Shown here: piece by piece, positions 47,915 through 59,075 of the stretch
Numbering within the stretch: position 1 is the stretch's first letter
Layout of the letters: each line of letters opens with the position of its first letter
DNA from: Chlorops oryzae
Lineage: Eukaryota; Arthropoda; Insecta; Diptera; Chloropidae
Reading direction: 5' to 3'
Length of the DNA stretch: 64,000 nt
Assembly (NCBI GenBank): GCA_020466095.1
Contig: CM035807.1
Location: 57,856,605 to 57,920,604, forward strand
Made by a program: the position numbers and the translations under genes
Notes under the pieces: model-generated
Databases searched by the model: none
What the model saw: only the letters and a program-made list of their open reading frames with translations
What the model was told of the DNA's origin: nothing

Positions 47915-48869
47915 TTATGTACAGAATATATACACGCGGCTGGTCCCGGTCGCTGTCGATTTTCGTCTATTGTGAGGGGTCCTCACACCCCCCCCCCCCC
48001 TTACTTTAGAGCGGGTGTATTTCACCCGACTGTCCACACTCTGCACCAGCCGGTAACGCCACCCGCGGTGGATGCGTGCTGCTCGTACCTTCTTCTTCGC
48101 CGGGCGTTGTCCCAGTTGTTTCGCGAACGCGGTCTGGACGAAGGCTGGTAATTCTTCGAAACCTATCCCGGCGCTCGGCTCAGATTCCTTCCTCTCGGGG
48201 CCGAGTGTCTCCGGGTGGCCGGTCAGCTGCCGTTCTACGAACTCGACGGCACCGTCTTCCTGGATCTCGAGTACATCGCCGGGTTCCTCGAGAGGCGATG
48301 TGTTTTCCTTGTCCCCTACTTCGTCGACGGAATGGATACTGGGGCGTCTGGGCGGATCCTGCCGCACCACGGTCCACGCCGACGTTGGATCATAGGTGTG
48401 ATCTCGGAATCGGAGAACGGTGTGGAGGTGTACCTCGGCGTACTTCAGTGCCCCTGCCGCGGATTGGGTGTACTGTGTACGTCGTTCCTGCCGCACCTGA
48501 ATTTCGTAGCGTGTCCTCGCCCTCGCTGTCGCTACTGATGGTGATCGGGGATTCTCTGGGCGTTCCCGCCTCTGGCTCAGTTCTTGTTTCGGCGCCTTCG
48601 TCGGTGGTACCCGACTTGTCTCCCGACTCGGCAGCTGACGTGTTGCACCCCTCTCCGGTGTCCGACCTCGATTCCGGGAAGTCCTGGAACCATACCCGGC
48701 CTAGTACCTCGGGAGCAGGAGTCTCTTCGGACCAAACAGGCGGAGGTGGTGGAGTTCCGCCGGGGGACTCCTCCATGTCCCAATCTTCCGTACTAGAGGT
48801 CCATTCTAAATCGGAGTCCTCCTCCTCTCGCCGCCTCTTCTGGCCCGTTTCGCGCTGGCGTTCGGTCAT
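47915..48869 (-). pseudogene. Accessory reading frame 3' of Gypsy pol
   Basis: The first frame starts at 48869 (MTERQRETGQKRRREEE) and is acidic and serine-rich (EEDSDLEW, ISSDSEGED). Near 48500-48530 it passes, through a one-base shift, into a second frame that runs to 47915 and contains LHTVLRFRDHTYDP, SVDEVGDKENTS and a basic C-terminal part with GQRPAKKKVRAAR. I do not recognise the family. No signal peptide or membrane segment is visible, so it is not an obvious env. It follows pol on the same strand about 290 bases downstream, which suggests an extra gene of the element. Confidence 0.5.
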
Positions 48870-49155
48870 CGCGAGGGATCGCTTGGTTCGGATGGCACCG
48901 TCGTCTGGAAAATATACGTACAGACCTCATTAGTCATATAAATGGATTTCAGTTTAACGGTCATATGTTTTACGATTGACTACAACTACTTGGGTTAACC
49001 CCACATTCTCGGGTGAGCATTTTCTATTTCGACAAAGACAAGCACCTTCTACTCTATACATTAAAAAAAAATTTTTTTTTTTCCCAATGTTTCTACTGTA
49101 TTCGCGATGTCCCCGTCGTTTCTGCACTAGGGATGCCGGAGTGCCTCGGCCCTTC

Positions 49156-50928
49156 TTACTGGAAGGCTTTCAGGTCTTCCACATGAGCCCTCTTGGTTTG
49201 TCTCTGGCCATCTCGCCCCAACTCTACGATCACGGGTGAGATGAAGCGTTTCACTGTGTATGGACCGTCAAATTTTGGAGCCAATTTCGCGTTGAACCCC
49301 TCTATCGCACTGGATAAGGGGTGCGTTTTTACTAGGACCTGCGCACCAACTCCAGGCTTCCAGTCTCGTCTGCGCAAGTTATAGCCCTTGGATTGTTCCT
49401 GGTGAGCCAGCACGAGATTTCGCTGCACCATCTTCCAGATCTCCTCGAATTTTTCCCCGCTCTCTTTCTTGGGCTGAGCTGCTTCCCGTTCCTCATCCTC
49501 GGCCTCCGCACCTAATTTCTGCTGTAAAAGAGAATTAGTGTCCCTATTCCCTTTTTTTTCTACTTCATCAAATAACTGTCCTGGTAGCCGTAATTCTCGC
49601 CCCTGTACCGTGAATGCTGGGCTAAAACCTGTCGAGGTGGCTACGCTACTATTTATAGCCAATGACAACTCTGGAAGGTATTCGTCCCACCTGTTCTGAC
49701 ATTCTCCCGTATAGGAGGCGATCATGGATTTAAGGGTTCTATTAACCCGCTCCGTCGGATTCTCCTGGGAGTGTATGGCGCCGTGAGCCGGTGGGTGGTT
49801 CCCCATTCTGTTAACAAGTTTTTGAAGGCCTTACTAGTGAACTGGGTCCCGTTGTCCGTAATCAAAACCCGCGGGACCCCAAACCGCCCTAAAATCCGCT
49901 CGCGCATTGCTTTAATCGTCTTCCCAGTAGTGGCTTTTCTCATTGGAACGGCCTCCACCCATTTCGAGAATTTATCTACTAGCACTAGCAACATTGTGTT
50001 CCCTCCTTTTGACCGAGGGAGTGGCCCGATGAAATCGGCGCTGACCACCTCCCCCGGCCCCTGTGGCAACAATGTGTGCATCTTCCCAGCTGGTTTCTGT
50101 TGATCGGGTTTGAACCGTTGGCACACCTTACATTTTCGTACGTATGCCCGTACGTCGCGGTACATACCTGGCCAGTAGTATCGTAAACAGACCCGGGTCA
50201 CCGTCTTACGCATACCCAAGTGTCCTGCTGTCACCTCGTCGTGGTTCTCTCTGAGGATGCGTTACTCTCCAAGGCCTCGGGACGCACAGCTTCCACGCAT
50301 TTTCTGGCGCTCCCATCACCGTGGGCACATGGCGATATACCTCTCCGTTCTCCAGTCTATACTCCGGCATCTGGTCGGGGCGGGTGGCTAGTTTTTCCTT
50401 CAGGTTGGCCGTCCAGGAACACTCTGCGGCTTCCCCGCTGTCTGCGGTCCCCAGGTCCTCCAACGGCTGTCTTGATAGCGTGTCCGCAACCACGTTCAAC
50501 TTCCCTCGGCGGTATTCGATGTCGTATTGAAACTGTTGAAGCTCCAGAGCCCACCTTGCGATCCTCCCGGATGGGCTCTGAATGGAATTCAGCCATTTCA
50601 GGGATAGGTGGTCGGTGATGATTGTGAATCTGTACCCCTCGAGGTACTCCCGCATTTTGCGCACAGCCCAAACGATCGCCAAACACTCTTTCTCGGTGGG
50701 CGAGTAGTTCCTTTCTGCAGCATTTAGGCTGCGACTCGCATATGCGATTACCTTTTCTTCATTACCGAAGAACTGGGTTAAGACTGCTCCCACGCCGTAG
50801 TCACTGGCATCAGTCTGCAGCACGAATCTCTGGGCGAAATCCGGGCACGCGAGGATCGGAGCCTCCACCAACCTTCGTTTCAATTCGTCGACTGCGTTCT
50901 GCTGCGCTTCGCCCCATCGAAATTTCAC
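49156..50928 (-). pseudogene. Gypsy pol fragment: RNase H and integrase
   Basis: The fragment begins at 50928 inside the RT/RNase H junction (FRWGEAQQNAVDELK); the reverse transcriptase itself is missing. RNase H shows LQTDASDYGVGAVL and ITDHLSLKWL. A frameshift near 50260 precedes the integrase, whose zinc finger reads HLGMRK...CKVCQRF. The catalytic residues are D in SADFIGPLPR, D in ITDNGTQFTS and E in NPTERVNR. A one-base deletion near 49770 splits the catalytic core just before that glutamate. The C-terminal module has KFDGPYTV and ends at 49156. Confidence 0.9.
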
Positions 50929-50934
50929 CCCTAA

Positions 50935-51060
50935 ATTTCAAGGGATATTTGCCGAAGTTGCATTCTTATAAACTCTTGACTTCAAAGGCACTAGACAAAA
51001 GATTCGTCCAAACAAAAACTAGATTCCAGCCGACGTACAGTTAGGCCTGCCGGCAAGCAG
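50935..51060. repeat. Diverged repeat shared with 4230-4390 and 10465-10620
   Basis: Blocks such as GCATTCTTATAA, TTGACTTCAAA, ACTAGACAAAA and GATTCCAGCCGACG line up with GCATTCCTATAA, TTAACTTCAAA, ACTCGACAAAA and AATTCCAAGCGACG in the duplicated segment. The nature of the repeat is unknown. Confidence 0.5.
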
Positions 51061-51149
51061 TCAGCAATAGCGAATTCGAATCGCACAATTCTCCTATAAT
51101 GTTGCAGTCATTATCATAAAAAACTTAAACAAGAAACTGATAAAGAGGG

Positions 51150-51681
51150 CTCAATTCACGCTTCCATTTATATTGGTTGGTGACCTTAACGCGCGCATGG
51201 GTGGCGAACAATTGCTTGATGCAGGTCTGTTGGGTAAATGCTCGGATATTTCGACTTCCAGGGCTTCGAAGGATGTCGTCGTGGATTCGAAAGGACGAAA
51301 ACTTATCAAGCTTTTCGAGGATTGTGGTGGTGTGATCCTCAACGGCAGGTGTCGTGGGGAAAGGAGAGGGAGTTCACTTTTTGTAGGGGTGCTTGCATGT
51401 CTGTAATTGATTACGCTGATTGTTTTTTTGACATGCTGAGTTATCTCTGTCATTTTTCCGTTATTAATAAGGAGTATTCAGATCAGTTTCCGCTTTCAAT
51501 TGAGTTACAGTGTATTTCTCAGGTCGTTAGTTTTGAGAAAAAGGCGCTCCCGCTCAGCATTAGGTGCGATGATAAGACAACTGAGTTTTTCTCTGCTGCG
51601 CTGGCCACCGCTTCGAATACGAAATACATTTTTTCAGAAGAACATATTGATGAGAAAGTGGCTGTTTTACCGGGAAAATAA
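51150..51681 (+). pseudogene. LINE endonuclease domain
   Basis: LVGDLNARMGG near 51175 contains the catalytic aspartate of the AP-type endonuclease. After a frameshift near 51370, SVIDYAD and SDQFPLSIEL follow. The family has SDH at the last motif; here the histidine is glutamine (51480-51490), so the enzyme would be inactive. Confidence 0.8.
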
Positions 51682-51819
51682 CAAATGCTGTCCCTGCTAA
51701 GACTAATAAAAAATACTTTTACCCCAGGAGCGCCTGGTATGACGGGCAATTCAAAATTCTACGTAAGAAAGTTCTGCGCCATCTAAACCTCCTTCGAAAA
51801 TTCAATTTGAGTAGTCTTC

Positions 51820-53860
51820 GTGATCGGTATGTTTACCTCCGTTCAAAGTACGCTGGGTTTTGAGACTAAGAAGCTAGAATGGGACATAAGTCAAGTTGGA
51901 CTCTTGAATGAAGTCAAAAATACGCGGGACGGGTGGAGAATTGCAAATCATTTTAAAAGCAAGACTCAGTGTGGCGCGGTTGCATTAACAGCTGAAGATT
52001 TCCATGCTCATTTCAATTGTCTTGTGCAAATGCATAGCCGCGCGTTAGTTCCTATGCCCAGTTTTGCCATTATTCGTGACATTTTCCTCGATGCTCCATT
52101 CGATGTCTTCGAGATCAGAAGAGTTTTATATAAAGCTAAAGCTAATAAAACCCATGGTAGGGACCGTCTGAGCTACGAATTTTACAAAAATTTACCTCCA
52201 TCGTCGATGTTGGAACTTTTGGCTCTCCTTAATTTCGTATCTCTTAACAAAAAGACTCCTTCTTCCTTCAGCCATGCCATAATTGTCCCCCTTTTCAAGA
52301 AAGGTAATCCCTGCGTGGCCTCAAATTATTGTGGAGTCCCGTTGCTGGACTGTCTGTATAAAATATTTGCGAGCCTGTTGCTCGACCGTGTTGTAGCTTG
52401 GGCTGATTGGGGTTGCATTTTGACGGAGTATCAGGCAGGCTTTCGTAAAGGCTACTCTACTGTAGACAACGTTTTTACTGCCACATCGTCGGTACACACA
52501 CATTTAGCGGAAGGGAAAAAAGTTTTTGCATTTTTCGTCGACTTCTCGTGTGCTTTTGATTCCATTGCTAGGAACCTGATTTTTCACAAACTTAAAAATC
52601 TGGGCAAGAGCACCAATGAAGTCTGGTTTAATGATGATATTTCTTCTAATTTTGAAACTAGCCATGAAGTGCGACAAGGCTGTCCGCTAAGTCTTTTTCT
52701 TTTCGCTCTTTACCTGAACGACCTACCGGATATTTTACCTGGTGGTGTTGATTTAAGTGGGAGCAATCTGAAGGTTCTTCTGTACGCTGACGATATAGTT
52801 TTGTTTGCGGACTCCCCTGAAGATTTCCAAAACATGATTGATGCCCTTTTTGAATATAGTAATCGCTGGGGTCTCACACTTAACTTTGAAAAGTCAAAGG
52901 TGTTGGTTTTCAGGAGGAGCCTTAGGCTGTCTTTACAAGGCAACTGGCACTTTGGTGAGGAACAAATCGAGGAGTTAATAACTACAAGTATCTCGGGGTG
53001 CTGTTGAATTATAATATGTCTTTCTCAAAACACCTAGAGGGTAAGCTGAGGGATGCAAAAAACGCAATTAATGCTATATTACTCAAGTAAATAAATAATC
53101 CTAGGATCAAGATCTCAAAAAAGTTTAAAATATTTGATGCAGCGGCGAAGTCGATTATGTTTTACGGTGAACAAATCTGGGGATGTTGAAGATTTGACCT
53201 GGTCGAAATGCTGCTGAGGTTTTTCATTAAGAAACAACTTTTTTGCCGTCAAATACGCCAAGATATCTGGTGCTCCTGGAGACAGGTATGCACTCTCTTT
53301 ATATCAACACACTGCAAATTCATTTCTCGTACATTCTTCGTGGCCTCAGTTTGACTGATTCTCGTTTGCCTAGAGTCGCGGCAGCGGCTTTTATGGCAAA
53401 CGGGTATAATTTTGTCGCGGAATGGCAAAACATAAGGTCAAAAGTTATGCTAGATCCAAAAACGTACTTCTCTGTACAAGCCCTTAAGAATATGCTCCCA
53501 GACATATTGCACCGCTTCAGCCTTTTTGAACGCACTATGTTTGTACATGACGCTAGGTCGGGCGTTTTCCATGATCTCTACCCATCGCTTAACTACGACA
53601 ATTTATGCTACTTCAGCGACAACATGTCTGCTCACTCAATTGGTTTAATTATGCGTGCTAGGGGTGATCTCCTTGATATAAATGCTAGGTCTTTTAAGGA
53701 TGTTACAGATGGTATCTGCTCAATTTGTAATCTGGATGCGGTTGAGAACACGTTTCATTTCATTGGCGTTTGCCCAATTTATTGTACCTACAGACTCCAT
53801 TTTTTTGGCAGCCGTCTATTGTCACATGCAAAGGTCATTGAGCTTTTAAATGTTTCTTGA
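51820..53860 (+). pseudogene. LINE reverse transcriptase and C-terminal zinc-finger region
   Basis: An open frame at 51820-53007 holds the reverse transcriptase: ANKTHGRDRLSYEFYKN, a Y-x-A-G-F motif in EYQAGFRKGYST, FFVDFSCAFDSI, VRQGCPLSLFLFALYLND and the intact catalytic motif LLYADDIVLFA near 52780. A frameshift near 52975 and stops near 53087 and 53190 follow. The C-terminal part (53243-53860) has LVLLETGMHSLYINTL and CSICN...HFIGVCP, a Cys-Cys-His-Cys module. The reverse transcriptase copies the element RNA at the target site. Confidence 0.88.
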
Positions 53861-54162
53861 ATATGGTAAAATATCTAAAAGCCTGTTTAAATTATAGCAA
53901 ACTTGTTTTAAATGAATTCGCGTAGTTATAGTTTTGAAAATTATTATTTTTTATTTTAGTACTGCTCTCGTCTTATTGCCAATATGGCACACAACACCCT
54001 ATGTTATTGGCATATGAATAATCTTAAGGTATCTTTAAGTTATAAATTGTTAATGAATTACTGTGAATAATAAAATTTATTAATTAATAATAATAAATAT
54101 TTTGAGTATTTTAGTCGCCCTTCACGGATTATAAGTGATTATAAGTCTCTCCCAAACTCACA

Positions 54163-55159
54163 TGTGGTCACCTTAAACTGCAAACAAAAGGCAGTGACCT
54201 GCACTCATGAATTTCTTCGTCAAGGTGATTCAACGCTACTGAAAAGCAACGGCCAGCAAAAACCGCTGACAGAGACAGTTTGGCTACTACAACAACAACA
54301 CCAGCACAAGCATAAGCATATGCGGAACCCGATCGCTGGAAATTACAAGAACATAAAGCACAAACACGGTGCATGCACTTGCAGGGCGACAGCTAGCAAC
54401 AACAACAACAACACAGTCACAGTTCATGCACGATTGACAAACATTAGCACTGGTACAGCGAATGCACAATTGCAATCTGATCGCTGGCAATAACAACAAC
54501 AACTCCACTTAGTAAACGGAAGTAAAGGCAAGAACAACAATATGGCAATGTTGGTACAATTACAGGTGAAGGTCGCGGTTAAGATTATGCAATATGTTCG
54601 GGAAGAATCGACGACGATCGCGGATCATGGGAATATTAAATATTGCAAGATCAGCAATATTGATCTATATAAACGAAGCTTCGACAACTGGAAGAGGACT
54701 TCTTCTGCGAGCGTACTCACCCACGGGCCACGACGTCGGAAGCATAGGGCAGTTTCAAGTTAGGATAAGTAATTCTGTTTAGACCTAAGGATTCAAACAT
54801 TAAATAAAAGGATTAAACCTTCGATACAATGTTTTATTTAAAAGGAAATATAGGGACTATTATACGCTCGACACTGTCTGAGCGCTTGGTTTCCTATACC
54901 TCAGCATTGGAATAAAGGAACGTTTATACGCTCGACCCCGTCTGAGCGCTTCACTTCCTTAGATCCCAACATAGGGAAGTCCTTTCGAGTTAAATAGGAG
55001 ATAGATTAGGAAAGAATCATTATAACAATAAAAACAAGAAAATTAATAAAAGGACTTATCTGAATTACCTGTGTCCGGAATATTATTTATTAAGGAAATT
55101 TAGGTCTATGTAGTATTCTGGAGGAGCCAGACTGATAAATCCCCCTAATAACCACAACA
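54163..55159 (+). repeat. Gypsy LTR (element C)
   Basis: The right end, TAACCACAACA at 55159, is clear from comparison with the solo LTR at 57216-57864, which shares GTGTCCGGA, TCTGGAGGAGCCAGACTGAT and the terminal CACAACA. The left end, TGTGGTCACC at 54163, is tentative. A TATATAAA box lies near 54666. Two copies of TATACGCTCGAC...GTCTGAGCGCTT lie at 54859 and 54926. Confidence 0.65.
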
Positions 55160-55615
55160 AAAGGAATATTCAACATGTTAAGGTGGCCGAAGCTTTACCT
55201 CAAGCAAACGGACAAGTCGAGCATGTGAACCGAGTAGTAAGTCCAATATTGGCTAAGCTTAGTGAACCCTTAAGCCATCCCGACTGAGTACGTTAGAAAA
55301 CGGAGGTCGAATATGCTCTCATCAATACAAAACAACGTTCAACCCAAACTACAGCGTGCCCCCGAACTTGATCGCCTAACTGATTTCTTAGACGAACAAT
55401 CGATAAATTATTTCGAAAGAAACTTTGAGAGTGAACGCGAGAACGCCCTTGTTGCCATTCAACACAGTCAAGATTACAATTTTAAGCACTTTTAAAAAAC
55501 TTATAAACTGCCAAGTCTTTGATGTCGGAAATTTCGTTGTGATAAGGAACGCGGACAATAGTGTAGGTGTCAATAAGAAATTAATTCCGAAATATAAAGG
55601 TTTATTTATCAAACA
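55160..55615 (+). pseudogene. Gypsy integrase fragment, left of Helitron
   Basis: Directly after the LTR comes the end of an integrase catalytic core: ALPQANGQVEHVNR carries the catalytic glutamate. It continues with LAKLSEPLSHPD, a stop, a frameshift near 55300, and the C-terminal module (VFDVGNFVVIRN, LIPKYKG). Protease, RT and the core's two aspartates are missing. The frame is cut at 55615 by the Helitron terminus and resumes at 58394. Confidence 0.8.
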
Positions 55616-56010
55616 CTAGCTGGCACCAAGGCTCGCGCCGCGAGCCTTCGCGCCAGCTTCGTATGACCCGCGCTCGTTTCCTCTCACGCTACAGGTTGAT
55701 ATTGGGCAAAAGTAGTAAAAGTGGTAAAGTAGTATGTTTTTAAATATTCTAGGTTTTTATTCATTCTTTGTGTGAAATTTAAACATTATGCTATAAATTT
55801 TTACTTAAACTACTATCGACCACTAATTCCTCCTCTCCCACGGAAACGTGGCATTGTTTTATGTACTTAACTGTGAATATAATAGACTTAATATTCACTG
55901 AAATGCGCTTACTCCCGATTTAAATAAAAATAAATTTTTTTTTATGATTTGAAAGTTTGTTACATTAAAATTTTAAATAGCTTGGTGAATTCGTATTTTT
56001 TGCCCAAGCC

Positions 56011-56110
56011 TACTTTGCTGCTTTTTCATTTTAAATAACCTAGATACCGACTGCAGCGGTAAAATTATTCCCCTATCTAATTTGGGGAATAGCTGTTATC
56101 CATCTATCCA
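56011..56110. repeat. Direct repeat left of the helicase fragment
   Basis: TTTTAAATAACCTAGATACCG and the following 60 bases match 56868-56985 with few differences. Both copies run into CCATCTATCC microsatellite. The copy includes the beginning of the helicase frame. Confidence 0.8.
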
Positions 56111-56139
56111 TCTAACTATCCATCTATCCACCGCACAAA

Positions 56140-56889
56140 AAGTAAACAAACGGCTACTTTGACAGCGTGCCATCGGAAGACGATCTTCAAATTTTCCGTT
56201 CAAAATTGTAGCTTGAAGAACATTGCCCATTATTTTTGTTGTGACTAATCGTGTACCGTTGCATAGCTTAGGTGCATTTAAATTCCGAAGCAAAATGATA
56301 GGTGAACCAGTGTTAATCGTAAGTTATGTGGTGGCATTCCTGGTAAATCCAGCGAATTCAAAAATTCAACAGGATAGTTTACTGCTTCGTCAGGATTGGT
56401 AACAGCGTCGATTGATTTGAACAATATCTCATTGCCGGGCAATGACTGTTGTATTTTAAAGTTAATAGCGTCAACATCGATATTTTTTGCAGCTAAAATA
56501 GCTCGTTCACGAAGCCACGCATGATTAAGATAATTAGCTTTTAAATCTGGAAATATGCTTTCAATCAAAGCATTTTTCGCATTTACCATGTTGCAGAAAT
56601 TTCCTGGCAATTTGATGCATCGTGTGTCCCCATGCAATGGTATTGTTCCATTTCCAATGTTTAGCAATTGCTCGGAGAATGATAGTTCCAATGGATCGTT
56701 TTGCAGTTGAACACGTATATTTGTGTTAAAACATAATGTACTGACATTTCGCCATAGATGTGATTGTTTTGTACACGCGTTGATTTCATCCGCATATGTA
56801 GCGCGGGGAATAACGGGCAATGTCTGTCTAAAATCACAGGACAGCAGCAGTACAGCACCACCGAAAAGCCTGCTTTGCTGCCCTTTCAT
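56140..56889 (-). pseudogene. Helitron PIF1-type helicase fragment
   Basis: The frame begins near 56889 (KGQQSRLFGGAVLLLS). SCDFRQTLPVIPR corresponds to a helicase motif usually written SGDFRQ, so a glycine is replaced by cysteine. INACTKQSHLWR, RVQLQNDP, NHAWLRERAILA and LNSLDLPGMPPHNL are typical of the helicase of Helitrons. A frameshift near 56300 leads into LRNLNAPKLCNGTRL (56293). The C-terminal part is lost in microsatellite. This enzyme would unwind DNA during rolling-circle transposition. Confidence 0.9.
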
Positions 56890-56985
56890 TTTAAATAACC
56901 TAGATACCGGCTGCAGTGCAATCTCGGTAAAATTAATCCCCCATCTAATTTAGGGAATAGGTGTTATCTATCTATCCATCTCTCT
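56868..56985. repeat. Direct repeat right of the helicase fragment
   Basis: Partner of 56011-56110; it overlaps the start of the helicase frame and also leads into a CTATCCAT microsatellite. Confidence 0.8.
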
Positions 56986-57215
56986 ATTCATCTATCCATC
57001 TATCTATCCTTCTATCATCAATCTTTCAACCTATCAATCTGTCAATCAATCAATATTTCAATACATCTATCCATTAATCTATCAATCTGACATTCTATCA
57101 ATCTGTCAATCTATCGATATTTCAATATATTTATCCATAAATCTATCAATCTGTCATTCTATCAATCTATCAATCTGTCAATCTGTCAATTTATCAATTT
57201 TTGAATCTATCAACC
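56970..57215. repeat. TCTATCAA/TCTATCCA microsatellite, left block
   Basis: Imperfect tandem 4- and 8-base units (TATCTATC, TATCAATC, TGTCAATC) within the Helitron, interrupted at 57216 by the solo LTR. Confidence 0.9.
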
Positions 57216-57864
57216 TGTTGTGATTATTAGGGGAATGTATCAGTCTGGCTCCTCCAGACTAATACCCAGACCTAATTATCCCTTTTAAATAATACTCCGG
57301 ACACAGATAATTCATTTAAGTCCTTTTATGAATTTACTTATTATTTTAATTACAATGTTTGGATCCTACTCTAGCTCCTAATTGACTCGAAGGGCTTCCC
57401 TAATTCCCTGTCTAACACTTAAGTCTACGCTCCGTTGTCGCGGCCCTTGGGTGAGTACGTGCACCGGAGTTGAGACTTTGAATACTGAATCAAGAGTCCC
57501 CTTGTCGATGTTGATTCTTCCCTTTTATAAGGAGAAAGTGCTTAGGCTGCACTTTCTCGCCAAATCTGGAACACTTCCGCAAATGACGAACTGCTGCTGT
57601 GCAATCGCCTATTGCCCAATTTCGCTTTTCTCCATAACTTCGTGTAATAGCTGGTGCTGACGTAGTCGTTGTTCTCATTACCGCTGACCTACTTCTGCGT
57701 TCCAGTTCTAGTTCTGCTTTGGTGACGATATTGTGTCATTGTCTTCGATCGTTGCATTTCTTTTGTTTGCTTCTGTCTGTTATTCGCTGTTCTTGCGAAA
57801 ACGATTGGCTGTTTGATTCACGCTAGGTCGTACAGTGAGTGCACGAATGTTGTAACTCACAACA
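57216..57864 (-). repeat. Solo LTR of a Gypsy-type element inside the Helitron
   Basis: The plus strand starts TGTTGTGATTATTAGG and ends ACTCACAACA. It is flanked by the 4-bp duplication AACC (57212-57215 and 57865-57868). By similarity to 54163-55159 its sense strand is minus. A lone LTR with a target duplication means the element was lost by recombination between its LTRs. Confidence 0.85.
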
Positions 57865-58165
57865 AACCTATCAATATGTCAATCTATCAATCTATCAATC
57901 TTTCAATCTATCAATCTATCGATCTATCAATCTTTGAATCTATTAATCTGTCAATCAGTCAATCTATCAATTTCTCAATCTATCAATCTTTCAATATATT
58001 TATCCATCAATCTATCATTCTGTCAATCTGTTAATTTATCAATCTTTCAATCTATCAACCTACCAGTCTGTCAATCTTTCAATCTATCAATCTTTTAATA
58101 TATCAATCAATCAATCTATCAATCTGTCAATCAATCAATCTATCAATCTTTCTATCTATCAATTC
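57865..58165. repeat. TATCAATC microsatellite, right block
   Basis: Continuation of the array split by the solo LTR; units of TATCAATC, TGTCAATC and TTTCAATC. Confidence 0.9.
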
Positions 58166-58393
58166 TTAAAACTCACAAAAATGCTGATATCTCACGACAC
58201 ACGCACCAATGTCGCACGCGCACCAATGTCGCACACGCACCAATGTCGCATATATCTTAAAACATTCAGGCAGACTTCACCTTTCAAACAAAAAAAACTG
58301 CATGCAAATCGGTTCAGCCAGTGCCGAGAAAGTTCAACACAAACACATTTCGTAACATTATTTTATATATAGATATATAGATAGATATATAGA

Positions 58394-58560
58394 TAAAAGG
58401 CAACCTCACGACCACTATGCTATTCGCGATATCGAAGATTGCCCTATTACGCAGCTTCCTTAAAATGGTATAATTAAGACGAGACAGGTCCGAAAGTTCG
58501 TTGAGTCTTCCGCTGAGTCTCCCGTTGAGTCGCCTCTACAACGCTTTAGTCCAAGAGATA
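58394..58560 (+). pseudogene. Gypsy integrase fragment, right of Helitron
   Basis: Beginning exactly at the T after the Helitron the integrase frame continues: HYAIRDIEDCPITQLP near 58412, then a stop and a serine- and arginine-containing tail. No 3' LTR was recognised downstream. Confidence 0.75.
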
Positions 58561-58959
58561 GTCAGGATGAGTAGTTCTCTCTCCTGACAGTGCCGCTTAA
58601 TAACTCTACTCTTAAATCAAATGAGAATTCTAAATTGCGTATTGGTAGAATTAGTTTACTTTCTTCAGAAAATAATCTGTGATCAGGTCGTTCTTTTGCC
58701 AGATCGGCCGACTGTAGTAAACTATATTTAAGAAACGCATAACCTTAAGTAAACGCGAAGTTATCGCATAACTTAATGTAAACTTGGAGTAATAGTTTTT
58801 CCATACTCAACTGTCAGTGGAAAGAGCTCTAAGCAAAAGGGCTGTCAATTTTTCATGACTTCCTCCTTCTTCCTGGAAAAAAGGTGAGGTCGAAGCACGT
58901 ATCTTTATCTTTGAAGTAAGCATCACTATAAATTTCACATTAACAAACTAATTTCTGTT
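58561..58959. other. Unassigned sequence downstream of Gypsy element C
   Basis: The first part may be the end of Gypsy pol or its 3' region; the rest is AT-rich with no gene seen. Confidence 0.35.
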
Positions 58960-59075
58960 TTTCGAGAAAAACTTTCCTTTCTGAAAAGAGTCACCGAAAT
59001 GGGCCCAAAGAATAAAACAATATAGGAATCTGTTGATTCGCCATAAAAAGAAAGTTTAGCTCATATGCTTTCACA
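58960..59075 (+). repeat. ~115-bp direct repeat, left copy
   Basis: GAAAAGAGTCACC, ATTCGC and GTTTAGCTCATAT occur in the same order here and at 59445-59560, about 485 bp apart. The two copies bracket the exon-like segment at 59221-59357. Confidence 0.7.

Larger units (their letters stand above)
51150..54110 (+). mobile_element. LINE (non-LTR retrotransposon), 5' truncated or decayed
   Basis: An endonuclease, reverse transcriptase and a C-terminal Cys/His region follow in order without LTRs. ORF1 was not found. The 3' end is near 54110, in an AT-rich TAATAATAATAAAT tail. The clade was not determined. Confidence 0.8.
55616..58393 (-). mobile_element. Helitron with canonical termini, minus strand
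   Basis: On the minus strand the element starts TCTATATATCTATC at 58393 and ends with a GC-rich hairpin (GGCTCGCG G CGCGAGCC, plus-strand 55633-55649) followed ten bases later by CCAG and CTAG at 55616. The flanking host bases are A (55615) and T (58394), so it sits between A and T as Helitrons do. Removing it puts the interrupted integrase back in frame. It contains a PIF1-type helicase fragment, long TCTATCAA-type microsatellites and a solo LTR. No Rep domain was found, so it is non-autonomous. Confidence 0.88.

Noticed and set aside
48072..48933. Plus-strand frames of 107 and 285 codons
   Set aside because: They are mirror frames of the GC-rich minus-strand accessory region; composition and position after pol favour the minus strand.
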